A stretch of DNA of 64,000 nucleotides from Streptomyces sp. NBC_00483 (GCF_036013745.1 NZ_CP107880.1:6262001-6326000); one strand, 5' to 3'. Positions 51,847-61,355 are shown, counted from the stretch's first letter. A program made the numbers and translations. The notes: generated from the sequence alone by a model not told the origin.

Positions 51847-52758
51847 TCAGAGCACCTTCTTGTCGGCGGGGGCAGCGGGGTCGGCAGGGGCGGCGGGGTC
51901 GGCGTCCCCCGGCGCGGGGGCGTCCGAGGGCTCCGGAGGGTGCGGGGCCTCTTCCGATGGGGGCCTGCGCAGCAGGGCGATCGATCCGGAGACCGTCGTC
52001 GCCTTCAGTTTGCCGGTGCCCGCGCCCAGGCGGCCGGTGATCTTGTGCGCGCCCCAGGAACCCGCCACCCGCAGGCCCTCAAAAGCGTTCGACACCGCTC
52101 CGCTCGCCGTGTTCGCCTCGACCTCCGTGTCCGCCGGGTGCGGGATGCGGATGGCGATCTCGCCGGAGACGCTCGTCAGACTCACGTCCGTGGGCCCCGC
52201 GGGGTCCAGGTCCACGATCATCGACCCGCTCACCGTGTCCGCCTTCACGAAGGAGCCCGAGCCGTCGACGACGGTCAGGTCCCCGGAGACCGAGTTGAAC
52301 CGGAGGTCGCCGGTGACCGCCTGCGCCTCGACGCCACCGGACACCGTGCTGGTGCGCACCGGGCCCGTGACACCGACGAGTGTCGTGTCTCCGGTGACGC
52401 CCTTCACCTCCGTGGGCCCCTCCGTGCCCGAGACCACCGCGCCCGCGCCCACCACGCCGACCTCGACCCGCGTGTCCGCCGGCACCGCGAGCGAGACGAC
52501 CGCGCTGCGGTTCCAGCCCTTGCGGTCGAGCCACTTGAGGAAGCCCTTCCAGGGCAGATCGTCGTACGCGACGGTGAGGGTGCCGTCCGACTGCGTCACG
52601 CGCAGGGGCGGTCCCTCGATCTCCGAGACCTCCAGACGGGCCGGGCCCTCGGCCGTCCCCACCACATTCACCGCACCACTCACGATGCGTACGTGCAGGG
52701 CCGACACCGGCTCGTCGAAGACGAGCTTCTGCGGCTCCGTGACGGACCACTCGGTCAT
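51847..52758 (-). CDS. DUF4097 family beta-helix protein
   Basis: 303 residues from ATG 52758, GAGGAGG upstream. Repeating TVSG/VTGD strands (VTGDTTLVGVTGPV, TSTVSGGVEAQAVTGDLRF, NSVSGDLTVVDGSG, SVSGEIAIR, TASGAVSNAF, TTVSGSIALL) predict a right-handed beta-helix, the DUF4097 adhesin-like fold. No signal peptide or anchor is present, so it is cytoplasmic here. The C-terminus is a Pro/Ala/Asp tail with a tandem DPAAPA repeat. Function unknown; commonly paired with PadR-type or anti-sigma-like regulators. Confidence 0.83.
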   Translation of the reverse strand: MTEWSVTEPQKLVFDEPVSALHVRIVSGAVNVVGTAEGPARLEVSEIEGPPLRVTQSDGTLTVAYDDLPWKGFLKWLDRKGWNRSAVVSLAVPADTRVEVGVVGAGAVVSGTEGPTEVKGVTGDTTLVGVTGPVRTSTVSGGVEAQAVTGDLRFNSVSGDLTVVDGSGSFVKADTVSGSMIVDLDPAGPTDVSLTSVSGEIAIRIPHPADTEVEANTASGAVSNAFEGLRVAGSWGAHKITGRLGAGTGKLKATTVSGSIALLRRPPSEEAPHPPEPSDAPAPGDADPAAPADPAAPADKKVL

Positions 52759-52793
52759 GGTGCGACCTCCTCGACGGCCGGGAGTGAACGCGC

Positions 52794-52826
52794 CATATCG
52801 CGTTCTCTGTCAAACACGATATATCG
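52794..52826. promoter_or_regulatory. Putative PadR operator upstream of the DUF4097-padR operon
   Basis: CGATATATCG (52817-52826, perfect palindrome) and a related CATATCGCG (52794-52802) flank a minus-strand TTGACA at 52813-52808, 36-69 bases upstream of the DUF4097 start. The AT-rich palindrome is striking in this GC-rich sequence. Confidence 0.55.
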
Positions 52827-52927
52827 CGGTTGGGGAAAGTCAAGACTGTCGCGGAAGTCCGTGCCCCGACGCCCGGTAGGCCGTCCAATTGCTGCGGTAA
52901 TGCACCGACTTGCCCTAGCGTGGGGTC

Positions 52928-53767
52928 ATGTCGTCCCTCGAACCCGCCGGTGCGCTGCTGCTCTGCCGCGCCGAACCGTCCGTCGTCGGGCCCGCCGCCC
53001 AGCTGCTGCGCGAGCGGATGCTGCTCACCCGCGCCGGACGTGAGTGGAGCGTCCTCGTACCCGAGGCGAAGCCGTGGCTGTCCATGGAGGACGGCGGCGG
53101 TGAACCCGTCGACCGGGTGCTCGGCGGCTGGGCGGGCGCGCTCGCCGTCGGCGCGACCTGGCCGGTGCTCGCGCTGTGGTGGGACGCCGACCGCAGCGGG
53201 TTCACGCTGGCCTCCGGGTTCCGCCGCCCCGTCGGTTACGAGTGGCTGGCGAACGGCACCCCGGTCGGCGAGGCCGAGGCGCTGCGCACCTTCGCGGCGC
53301 GCCTGGGCCTGGATCCCGTACTCGACCTGCAGGCCCTCGAAGCCCTCGCGAAACCCGACACCGGCGACAGTGCGGCCGACGCGCGCGCCCGCATGCTGGG
53401 CCTGCTCGCGGTGCTCACCCGCACCGGACTCGCCCTCCCCGCAGGACTGACCCCCGGCGAACCCGCCGACCGGCTGCGCGAGGTCGCGCGGATCCAGCCG
53501 GACGCGCAGCAGATCAGCTGGTCGGGCTGGCGCGACGCCGTGCACGCCGAGCTCGATGTCGTGGAGGCCACGAGCGTCGGCCCCTGGCTGCGCGGACCCA
53601 GGGCGCGGCTGATCGTCGCCGCCCAGCTCGCGGCCGGGCTGCCGCTCACCGTGCACGGCCTGCGGCGGCGCAGCGGCGGCTGGACCACCGCCGGGGCGCT
53701 TCTCCTGCTGCACGGGGCGCTCGGGTTCGCGTACGACAGGATGCGCGCGGCACGTAGGGCCGGTTAG
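52928..53767 (+). CDS. Conserved Streptomyces hypothetical protein
   Basis: 279 residues. Soluble, Ala/Leu-rich, with a predicted alpha/beta N-terminal half (GALLLCRAEPSVVGPAAQLL, WSVLVPEAKPWLS) and a helical C-terminal half containing one moderately hydrophobic stretch (TTAGALLLLHGALGFAYDRM). No motif is recognised. ATG 52928 with TGGGGTC upstream. Divergent from the DUF4097 operon. Confidence 0.75.
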   Translation: MSSLEPAGALLLCRAEPSVVGPAAQLLRERMLLTRAGREWSVLVPEAKPWLSMEDGGGEPVDRVLGGWAGALAVGATWPVLALWWDADRSGFTLASGFRRPVGYEWLANGTPVGEAEALRTFAARLGLDPVLDLQALEALAKPDTGDSAADARARMLGLLAVLTRTGLALPAGLTPGEPADRLREVARIQPDAQQISWSGWRDAVHAELDVVEATSVGPWLRGPRARLIVAAQLAAGLPLTVHGLRRRSGGWTTAGALLLLHGALGFAYDRMRAARRAG

Positions 53768-53778
53768 CCGGTTGGCGC

Positions 53779-53967
53779 CTACTCGTCGTCGTCCTCGTCC
53801 TCGTCGTCGAGCCGCGCCAGCCACGTGGCGAGTCGCTCCACCGGGACCTCGAAGTCCGGGTTGAGGTCGACGAAGGTCCGCAGCTGCTCGGCGAGCCACT
53901 CGAAGGTGACCTCCTCCTCGCCTCGCCGCTTCTCCAGCTCTTCGATGCCGCGGTCCGTGAAGTACAT
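53779..53967 (-). CDS. DUF6104-type small acidic protein
   Basis: 62 residues: MYFTDRGIEELEKRRGEEEV leads, followed by FEWLAEQLRTFVDLNPDFEVPVE-like text and a poly-acidic tail DEDEDDDE. A highly conserved small Streptomyces protein of unknown function. ATG 53967 has CAGGAGAAAC upstream. Convergent with the hypothetical gene, 11 bases apart. Confidence 0.82.
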   Translation of the reverse strand: MYFTDRGIEELEKRRGEEEVTFEWLAEQLRTFVDLNPDFEVPVERLATWLARLDDEDEDDDE

Positions 53968-54144
53968 GGGGCTGTTTCTCCTGCGTGCGGGGCCCGCGCG
54001 GGCGCGCGGGCGTGGTGTGACTGCCCACCAAGCCTATGGGGGCCGGCGACCATGAAGCCCGCCCGAGGGGTAGCTCCCGCTCATCCAGGGAAGGACCCTT
54101 GTCCCGCATGGGAGGTCGCGGGGAACGGGAAACGGGGGAGCGGT

Positions 54145-54582
54145 ATGGGGCAGGAAGTGACCAGGGTCGCGCGGATCGCGCTGCCGGACGGGACGCCGGT
54201 GTGGGCCCGGATATCCGGTGCGACCGATGAACTGGGTGTGACCGAAGGGGAGTTGTCGTACTCCGACACCGGAATCACCGACCGAGTGGAGGCGAGTGTC
54301 GAGAGTCTGCACGCGCTCGTGACGGGGGTCGCGCGCTCCCTCGCACGGCCGCTGCGTGCCGTGCGCCCCGACGAGGTGAGCGTCGAATTCGGCGTCGAGC
54401 TGACGGCCAAGGCGGGCAAGGTCGTCGGGCTGCTCGCGGACGGTGAGGCGAAGGCGGGTATCAAGGTCACGCTGACCTGGAACGAAGGGCCGCCGGACCT
54501 GGAGAATCCGGACCCCGGCGCGTACCCCGGCGCCCCGGCGCACGGGGGAGCCGATCCGACCGTCGCCGGGGCCGGGGCATGA
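54145..54582 (+). CDS. Trypsin-co-occurring domain protein (CU044_2847 type)
   Basis: 145 residues from ATG 54145 (GGGGGAGCGGT upstream). A compact beta-rich domain (IALPDGTPVWARISG, PDEVSVEFGVELTAKAGKVV, AKAGIKVTLTWNE) matches the trypsin co-occurring domain, a small module found beside trypsin-like effectors in NTP-dependent conflict systems. A disordered Pro/Gly tail follows. Its stop overlaps the trypsin-VMAP start as ATGA, so it is the first gene of the operon and probably an obligate partner of the protease. Confidence 0.83.
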   Translation: MGQEVTRVARIALPDGTPVWARISGATDELGVTEGELSYSDTGITDRVEASVESLHALVTGVARSLARPLRAVRPDEVSVEFGVELTAKAGKVVGLLADGEAKAGIKVTLTWNEGPPDLENPDPGAYPGAPAHGGADPTVAGAGA

Positions 54583-56675
54583 CACCTGAGCGCGACGGGG
54601 GCGCATCGGGCAAGCGGGATGCGGCCCTCCTTGCACTGCGTGAACTCGTCATGGCGGCCACCGTGCGCATTCATCGCACAGGGTCCGGGTATGCAGCCGA
54701 CGAACCCAAAAGCTTCGTCGGGAGCGGCTTCTTCATCGCCCCGAACTGGGTGTTGACCTGCGCACATGTGGCACGCGGCGGGGAAGGGGGCGAGCTGACG
54801 GTGGCCTACGAGAGCGGCCCTGGCCGCGGCACGACCCACGTACCGGGGGACGTCGTCGCCACGCTCCCCGAGGGTGTCGAACAAGCGGTGCCCGGCAAGT
54901 GGCCCGCCCCCGACCTCGCCCTCGTGCGGCTGCGCGAACCCGTCGACCATGAGTGCGTCTACGTAGCCGAGCGCCCCGCCTCGTACTACAGCGAGGGGGA
55001 GGTCTTCTACGCGGGCTGGACCGTGCTGGACGGACAGGTGTGCCGCCTCGACGGGCCGATCGCCGTCAAGGGCACCATCGGCGACTGGTCGTCCGGCGTG
55101 CAGCTGCGCCTCGGGGACAACGACCTGCCGTACGGGATCTCGGGAGGCCCCGTCGTCGACCCGGTGCGCGGCGAGGTCATCGGCGTACTGAAGTCGCGGG
55201 CGGACCACGGGCGGGGCGGCACGTCCATCGGGATCGAGCAGCTGCGCACGCTGCCCGCGGCGGTGCCGGGGCAGGCGGTGCGGGCCGAGCACGACGACCT
55301 CTACCAGTCGGTCTGCCACGCCCACGACCGCTACCACCGGGACCGCCAGCGGCAGTCGCAGCCCGCCCGGAACACCTGGGCCGATGTGCAGAGCCGGCTC
55401 GGCGCGCGGCCGGGGCGGACGCTCACCGCGGGCGAGCGCGTCCAGTTGCTCGGCCGGCTCGCCGACCTGCCGCCCCCGGTCAGCACCCGCGGTCTGCTCG
55501 ACATCATGGAGTCGCTCCCGGAGTTCGAGGGGAGCGCCCCGCTGCCTTCGCCGCGTGGCTGGAGGGACGGGCTCGGGGCCCTCTACGAAGGCGCGCACGA
55601 CGAGGGCGTGCGCGGGCTCGTGCTCGACTACGCGATGCGGGTCCTGTCGGCCGAGCGCCCGTTCGTCACGCCGGGCACGGCGAGCGCCGAGGCGGCCCTG
55701 TGGGAGTGGGTGCGGCAGGCCGGAGAGGGCAGGCTCGACGGCGCGCGCAGACGGCGCATCGAGAAGCAGCGCGTCGAGCGCCTGAAGCAGCGCAGACCAC
55801 CAGGCGCGGCGCCCGAGCCCGCCCCGGACCGGGCCGCCCGGCCCGCCGCGCTGCTCGAACTCGTCGAGCGTGGCTGGGAACGGGACCACTGGGACTGGCA
55901 GGTGTACGTGACCCGGCCGGGCGGCGCGCGCGACTGCGTGCGGCAGGAGGAGCGCACCCCGACCGACGCCCTCCCGGAGCGGCTCGCCGCGCCCCTGGCG
56001 GAGGCCTTCCGGCAGTGCGACGAGCCGGGTTGGCCGGCGATCCTCCAGGTGGTGCTCCCGCACACCCGCCTCGACCTGCCGGTGGACGGCTGGCGGCTGC
56101 GGCCGGACGAGCCGCCGCTGGGCGTGCGCGGCCCCGTCGTGCTGCGCTGCGGCGACCGGGACCGGCTGCCGGGCGAGCCGGGGTTCGAGGACTTCGCCCC
56201 GGCCCCGCCCGAGTCGGACGCGGACCGCGCGGACCGCTGGCGCTGGCTGCACGCGCACGGCGCCAGGGCCGAGATCCTCGACTGCGACGACGGGGTGCCC
56301 AGGCCGGTGCCGGAGCACTTCGAGTTGCGCAATCTGTCGCCCGGATCCGTACCGGTGATGTGTCGCTATGGAGAGCATCGCTACGAGGACGACACCGAGG
56401 CCCTGGCCCGGGTGCTGCTGGGTGGCTTCGGTGTCGCCCTGTGGCGCCGCGGCCCGGCCCGCTCGGCGGCGGTGTGCGGCGAGTTCCACCGGGGCGCCGC
56501 CGTCACGGTGGCCGACGCGCGCGGGGCGCGGCATCTCCCGGAGCGCGTCCACGAGTTGCGCAGAAAGCTCCTGGCGAGCCACACGGAGGCGTACTGGGCC
56601 GACGGCATCGCCCTGTTCTACGACGATCCGGAACAGCCTCTCCCGAGCGCCTGGGAACTTCTGGAGGCGCCGTGA
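54579..56675 (+). CDS. Trypsin-like serine protease fused to a VMAP C-terminal domain
   Basis: 698 residues. The N-terminal trypsin fold (about 25-245) has an intact triad: His63 in LTCAHVARG, Asp112 in PDLALVRL, Ser188 in GISGGPVVD. A helical middle part (about 290-415) follows, then the VMAP-C region (about 430-698; RGWERDHWDWQVYV, LPHTRLDLPVDGWRL, and a C-terminal WADGIALFYDDPEQPLPSAW). VMAP proteins are the third partner of MoxR-vWA systems. No signal peptide is seen, so the protease is cytoplasmic and probably an activated effector. A 187-base gap separates it from the MoxR gene. Confidence 0.87.
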   Translation: MTPERDGGASGKRDAALLALRELVMAATVRIHRTGSGYAADEPKSFVGSGFFIAPNWVLTCAHVARGGEGGELTVAYESGPGRGTTHVPGDVVATLPEGVEQAVPGKWPAPDLALVRLREPVDHECVYVAERPASYYSEGEVFYAGWTVLDGQVCRLDGPIAVKGTIGDWSSGVQLRLGDNDLPYGISGGPVVDPVRGEVIGVLKSRADHGRGGTSIGIEQLRTLPAAVPGQAVRAEHDDLYQSVCHAHDRYHRDRQRQSQPARNTWADVQSRLGARPGRTLTAGERVQLLGRLADLPPPVSTRGLLDIMESLPEFEGSAPLPSPRGWRDGLGALYEGAHDEGVRGLVLDYAMRVLSAERPFVTPGTASAEAALWEWVRQAGEGRLDGARRRRIEKQRVERLKQRRPPGAAPEPAPDRAARPAALLELVERGWERDHWDWQVYVTRPGGARDCVRQEERTPTDALPERLAAPLAEAFRQCDEPGWPAILQVVLPHTRLDLPVDGWRLRPDEPPLGVRGPVVLRCGDRDRLPGEPGFEDFAPAPPESDADRADRWRWLHAHGARAEILDCDDGVPRPVPEHFELRNLSPGSVPVMCRYGEHRYEDDTEALARVLLGGFGVALWRRGPARSAAVCGEFHRGAAVTVADARGARHLPERVHELRRKLLASHTEAYWADGIALFYDDPEQPLPSAWELLEAP

Positions 56676-56862
56676 CGCGACCGCGTCGAACCGCCGCCGG
56701 ACCGGTCGGCCCGAAGATCGCCACGAGGCCCAACTGCCCCGCCTCAGAAGGGCCCTTCAGGCCAGCTCTCCACGGAGCCCTTACCAGCGCCACGAACCAT
56801 CGATACCGTGAGGCACGTCCCTTCGGCTGCCCTGCTGGACGAGTGACGACGAGGACCGGACC

Positions 56863-57891
56863 ATGACCGAATCCAGTGAGTGGCTCATCTACCGTGGCGC
56901 CGGCGAACCCCACGAGGGCCTCGACCGTCTGCCCCCGCCGCCGCCCTGGCGCGACTTCTCGGGGCGGTCCACCGACGAATCGGCCGCGGGCGACGGATCG
57001 GAGGACCGCAGGCTCGGCGCGCACCGGCACCTGGCGGAGCTGCACAGGCCCGGCGCCGAAGAGCTCGAAATGATCAACGCGGCGCTGTATCTGCGCCGCC
57101 CCCTGCTCGTGACGGGCAGCCCCGGCGCGGGCAAGAGCACGCTCGCGCACTCGGTGGCGTACGAGCTGGGTCTGGGCAACGTACTGCGGTGGTCCATCGT
57201 CAGCCGGTCCACGCTCCAGGACGGGCTCTACCACTACGACGCGATCGCCCGCCTCCAGGACGTGCAGATCGCGGCGCAGGGCGGTTTCGGCTCGGCGGGC
57301 GGATCGCCGGGGGCGGTGGAGGGGATCGGTAGCTACATCCGGCTCGGGCCGCTGGGCACCGCGCTGTTGGCGTCGCCGACGCCGCGGGTGCTGCTCATCG
57401 ACGAGCTCGACAAGAGCGACATCGACCTCCCCAACGACCTGCTGAACGTGCTGGAGGAGGGCGAGTTCGCGATACCCGAACTGGAGCGGGTCGCCGACCG
57501 GTTACCGGACGGCGAGGCCGAGGTGCTCACCGCCGACGGCGTCAAGGTCCGCGTCCGCGACGGCCGGGTGCGCTGCAACGCCTTTCCGTTCGTGGTGCTC
57601 ACCAGCAACGGGGAGCGCGACTTCCCCGCCCCGCTGATGCGCCGCTGCATCCACCTCGAACTCGGCAGGCCGGACCACAACCGGCTCGCCACCTTCGTAC
57701 GCGCCCACCTCGGCGACGAGGCGGCACGCGCGGGCGACGATCTGATCAACCGGTTCCTGGAGCGCTCCCGCAGCGAACTCCTCGCGACCGACCAGCTGTT
57801 GAACGCGATCTACCTGACCGACGCGGCCGCCCCCACCAGCCGCGAATCCTTCGCAGACCTCCTGATCCAGCGACTCGACCGCCCGAGGTGA
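56863..57891 (+). CDS. MoxR-type AAA+ ATPase
   Basis: 342 residues. Walker A GSPGAGKST (85-93), Walker B VLLIDELDKSD (Asp180, Glu181), sensor 1 VVLTSNGERDFP, and arginine-finger region LMRRCIHLEL; the C-terminal lid ends LLIQRLDRPR. MoxR ATPases act as chaperones with vWA proteins. In VMAP systems this ATPase is thought to gate effector activation by an invasion or stress signal. ATG 56863 after GACGAGGACC. The vWA gene starts 4 bases after its stop. Confidence 0.9.
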   Translation: MTESSEWLIYRGAGEPHEGLDRLPPPPPWRDFSGRSTDESAAGDGSEDRRLGAHRHLAELHRPGAEELEMINAALYLRRPLLVTGSPGAGKSTLAHSVAYELGLGNVLRWSIVSRSTLQDGLYHYDAIARLQDVQIAAQGGFGSAGGSPGAVEGIGSYIRLGPLGTALLASPTPRVLLIDELDKSDIDLPNDLLNVLEEGEFAIPELERVADRLPDGEAEVLTADGVKVRVRDGRVRCNAFPFVVLTSNGERDFPAPLMRRCIHLELGRPDHNRLATFVRAHLGDEAARAGDDLINRFLERSRSELLATDQLLNAIYLTDAAAPTSRESFADLLIQRLDRPR

Positions 57892-57895
57892 AGCG

Positions 57896-60800
57896 GTGAC
57901 TCCGGACGCGACGGCGCGTCAGGGTCCCGGTTCGCCCTCGGAACCCGGAAGCCAGGGCGGCGACCCGGTCTCCGAACTCGTCGCCAGGCTGCGGCAGGTG
58001 GGGCTCGACCCCGACGCCGAAGGACTGTGCGACGCGCTGTGGCTGGCCCGGTACGCCCGCCGCCCCGAGCAGCCCGCGGAGCAGACGGAAGCGGCGCCGG
58101 GCGGGCGGCCCGCCCGCGAGCTGCCGCGGCCGGCCCCGCTGCCGGCCACCCCGCCTCCCACGCCCCCGGAGAGCGAGCCCGAGGGGCCGACACCCCAGGC
58201 GTACGACGCGAGCGGTGACCGGCGGGTGGCCCTGTACCCCGTGCCGCGCGCCGGTGGTGGCCGCGCGCGCGGCGGAGGCCGCACCGCCCCGCTCCCGGTC
58301 GGCGTCCCGGCGGCGCCCGCGTTCCCTGCCCCGCTCGAACTCCAGCGCGCACTGCGCCCGTTGCAGGGCTATCGCAGCGCCGCTCCGCCGCTGCGCTCGG
58401 TGCTCGACGAGACGGCGACCGCGGAGCGCACCGCGCGCGCGGGCGGCCTCGTGCTGCCGGTGTTCCGCGCGGTGACCCGTGCCGACGCGCGGCTGCACCT
58501 CGTGATGGACGCCTCCTCGTCGATGCGCGTGTGGGACCGGATGTTCGGCGAACTGGAGCGGGTCTTCGGCCAGTTGGGCGCCTTCTCGGACATCCAGGTC
58601 AGCTATCTGCACGAGGGCCCCGACGCGCAGGCCGCCGTCAGCCGCAGCCCCGAGCTGTACGCGGCGCCCCTGCACTCCACCGACCGGCTCAGCGACCCGT
58701 CGGGGCGCCAGGTCGCCATCCTTGTCAGCGACTGCGCGGGCCCGCTGTGGCGCAGCGGCCGCGCCCACCGACTCCTGCACCAGCTGGCGCGGCAGGCCCC
58801 CGTCGCCGTGCTCCAGCCGCTGCCGCAGCGCATGTGGAACCGGACCCGACTGCCTGTCTCCTACGGTGAGTTGACCCGCGGCGAGGGTCTCGGCGGCGCC
58901 GCCGCGCTGCGCGTGCGGACGACGGCGGGGCCCCCGGCCGCGGCCCGCGCGGGCGCGCTCCCGGTGCCTGTCCTGCCGCCCGAGCCGGTGGCACTCGGCG
59001 CCTGGGCGCGGCTGCTGTCGGGGGCCGGCGCGGGGCCGGTTTCGGGGGCCGTCGGCTGGGTCAGGGCGGACCAGCCGCGGGCGTCGGCGGGGCGGCAGGC
59101 GCAGCGCCCCTCGGTGCTCGAACTGGTCAGCCGGTTCCGCTCCACCGCATCGCCGGACGCGAGCCGGCTCGCCGGGTTCCTGGCGGCGGCCCCGCTGTGC
59201 CTGCCGGTGATGCAGCTGGTGCAGCGGACCATGCTGCCCGGCTCGGGCCCCTCCGAACTGGCCGAGGTGCTGCTCAGCGGGCTGCTCACCCGGGCCAAGG
59301 ACGAGCACGGCGGCGACGGCGTCCAGTGGTACGAGTTCGCGCGGGGCGTGCAGGAGTCGCTGCTCGGTCCGCTCGGCAGGGACGAGGCCGTGCTGGTCCT
59401 CAAGCACTGCTCGGAGTACATCGAGGCCCGCTTCGGCAAGGGCGGCCCCAACTTCCCGGCGCTTGCGCTGGCGCAGCTCGGCGACGGCGGCGGAGCGGGG
59501 GCGGCCGACGCCGTCGGCACGGCGCGCCCCACCGGCACCGGCTACCGGCCGCCGGGCGCCGTCGAGGGCGAGAACGGGGACGGCGGGGCGGGCGGCGCCG
59601 ACCTGGTCCCGCAGCCCTTCGCGGAGGTCGCCGCGCAGGTCCTGGAGCGCTTCATGCCGCTGCCCGAACAGTTCGCGCTGTACGGGAGCCCGGGGCACAC
59701 GGGGCCGCAGGAGACACCGCCGACCCACCCCGCGGTCACCCGGGCCCGTGAGCTCGCCGCGCGCTTCGACCACGAGCGCATGGTCCAGGACCTCATCGAC
59801 GCCGTGCAGCTGCTGCGCGGTGCGACCGAACACGAGACGCCCACGGAGCGGGACTTCGAGCTGTGGGCCGAGTACGCCCTCTGTGTGCTGCGCCTGTGGG
59901 AGGTGCAGGGCGGCGCGGAGCTGCTGCGCGAGGCCGAGCAGGCCGCCGAGCGCGCCGCCGCCCACCCGCACGCGCTGCGCGAACGTGCCGTCCTCGCGCG
60001 CGTGCTCTCCACCGCCGCCACGGACCGCAGGCGCCGCGGCGACCGGCACGGCGCGCTGGAACTGCTGCGCAGGGCCGACCGGGAGTACGCGGTGGCCTGC
60101 TCGGCGCCCGACCTGCGGGAGGGGCAGGCGCTGCGGCTCACCCTGGAGCGGGTCGGCGCCATGGAGGCACAGTGGCGGCTCGGTGGTGACAGCGCGCTGC
60201 TCCAGGGCGCGGTCGGCATGCTGGAGGCGTTCGTCGATACGTGGCAGGGTCACCACCACCCGCCCGAACTCCCGCTCGCCCACGGGCGGGTCCTGCTGCG
60301 GCTCTCCGGGGTGACGTCCGACAGGGAACAGGCGCGCCGGTACGCGCAGCAGAGCGCACAGTCGCTGCGCGAGGGCCTCGACGGCGACGCCGACGCGATC
60401 GCGCACCTGCCGCGTGTGCGCATCGTCCTCGACCTGGTGGACGCGCTCCTCGCGGCGGGCGGCGCACTGGACGAGGCGCAGGCGCGCGTCGACGAGGCGC
60501 TGCCGCTCGCCGCGGACCAGGGCCTGCGGGCCGGACTGCTGCTGCGCGCCGGACGCATCCGGGTGGCGCGCTTCGAGGAATCGGGCGACCCGCGCGAACT
60601 CCAGGGAGCGGACGACAGCTTCGGGAGCGCCGCACAGCGCATGCCGCGGGAGGCATCCGCCCACGCCGACGTACTCGCCGAATGGGGCGAGGCGCTGCTG
60701 CGTCGCGCCGCGCTGGAGTCGGGATCCCGGGCCCAGCAGTCGCAGTCGATCTCCCGCTCCATCCGCGTCCTGCGGGACTGCCGCAGCGAGACGGCGGCGG

Positions 60801-61294
60801 GCAGTCCCAAGCTGGCCGGCCGGCTGCTGCTCCTCGGCCGCGCGCTGATGCTCCGCTACCGCGCGCGTGCCGACCGCGTCGACCTGCGCGAGGCCGAGCA
60901 CCTTCTCGGCCTCGCCGCGGCCGAGGCCGGCGATCCGCTCCTCGCGGCGCAGTGCTGGTTGGAGCTGGGGCAGGTGCAGTACGAGGCGTACCGCAGCCTC
61001 GGCCGTCCGGCCCGTCTCGGCGAGGCCGTGGAGGCGTTCCGTCTTGCGGCGGACTGCGCCCGGGAGGCCGAGGAGGACGCGGCGACGGACCAACGGCGGC
61101 GGCACGCCGTGGAATTGGGTGCGCAGGCGCAGCACTGGCGGGGTATGTCCTACGAGGCGGCGGCTCGCCCGCGAGCCGCGCGCGAGTCCTACCGGGCGGC
61201 ACGCGCGGGATGGTCGAAGCTGCCGGAGGACAGCCTGGGAGCAGGCGCTCCGACGGCTCACGACACGGCGGAACGGCTGGCCGCGCTGCAATGA
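57896..61294 (+). CDS. Large SAV_2336-type protein: vWA domain plus TPR-like repeats
   Basis: 1132 residues from GTG 57896. Order: short helical N-domain (ELVARLRQVGLDPDAEGLCD), Pro-rich linker (60-145), vWA-like domain with MIDAS DASSS (Asp205, Ser207, Ser209) and DCAGPLWRSG, a helical region (LAGFLAAAPLCLPVMQLVQR) and from about 600 a long alpha-solenoid of degenerate TPRs (ELAARFDHERMVQDLIDAVQ and onwards). It pairs with MoxR through the vWA; the solenoid is the probable sensor or scaffold. Its stop lies in a triplicated 15-base repeat just upstream of the peptide gene. Confidence 0.87.
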   Translation: MTPDATARQGPGSPSEPGSQGGDPVSELVARLRQVGLDPDAEGLCDALWLARYARRPEQPAEQTEAAPGGRPARELPRPAPLPATPPPTPPESEPEGPTPQAYDASGDRRVALYPVPRAGGGRARGGGRTAPLPVGVPAAPAFPAPLELQRALRPLQGYRSAAPPLRSVLDETATAERTARAGGLVLPVFRAVTRADARLHLVMDASSSMRVWDRMFGELERVFGQLGAFSDIQVSYLHEGPDAQAAVSRSPELYAAPLHSTDRLSDPSGRQVAILVSDCAGPLWRSGRAHRLLHQLARQAPVAVLQPLPQRMWNRTRLPVSYGELTRGEGLGGAAALRVRTTAGPPAAARAGALPVPVLPPEPVALGAWARLLSGAGAGPVSGAVGWVRADQPRASAGRQAQRPSVLELVSRFRSTASPDASRLAGFLAAAPLCLPVMQLVQRTMLPGSGPSELAEVLLSGLLTRAKDEHGGDGVQWYEFARGVQESLLGPLGRDEAVLVLKHCSEYIEARFGKGGPNFPALALAQLGDGGGAGAADAVGTARPTGTGYRPPGAVEGENGDGGAGGADLVPQPFAEVAAQVLERFMPLPEQFALYGSPGHTGPQETPPTHPAVTRARELAARFDHERMVQDLIDAVQLLRGATEHETPTERDFELWAEYALCVLRLWEVQGGAELLREAEQAAERAAAHPHALRERAVLARVLSTAATDRRRRGDRHGALELLRRADREYAVACSAPDLREGQALRLTLERVGAMEAQWRLGGDSALLQGAVGMLEAFVDTWQGHHHPPELPLAHGRVLLRLSGVTSDREQARRYAQQSAQSLREGLDGDADAIAHLPRVRIVLDLVDALLAAGGALDEAQARVDEALPLAADQGLRAGLLLRAGRIRVARFEESGDPRELQGADDSFGSAAQRMPREASAHADVLAEWGEALLRRAALESGSRAQQSQSISRSIRVLRDCRSETAAGSPKLAGRLLLLGRALMLRYRARADRVDLREAEHLLGLAAAEAGDPLLAAQCWLELGQVQYEAYRSLGRPARLGEAVEAFRLAADCAREAEEDAATDQRRRHAVELGAQAQHWRGMSYEAAARPRAARESYRAARAGWSKLPEDSLGAGAPTAHDTAERLAALQ

Positions 61295-61330
61295 GCCGCA
61301 CTGCAATGAGCCGATGTGCAGTGAGCCGAT
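61286..61330 (+). repeat. Three tandem copies of a 15-base unit across the vWA gene stop
   Basis: Units at 61286-61300, 61301-61315 and 61316-61330 read CTGCAATGAGCCGCA, CTGCAATGAGCCGAT and GTGCAGTGAGCCGAT. The first holds the end of the vWA/TPR protein and its TGA; each unit contains a TGA in that frame. Confidence 0.9.
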
Positions 61331-61355
61331 GGCGAAGGAACGCGAGGGGGACGCT

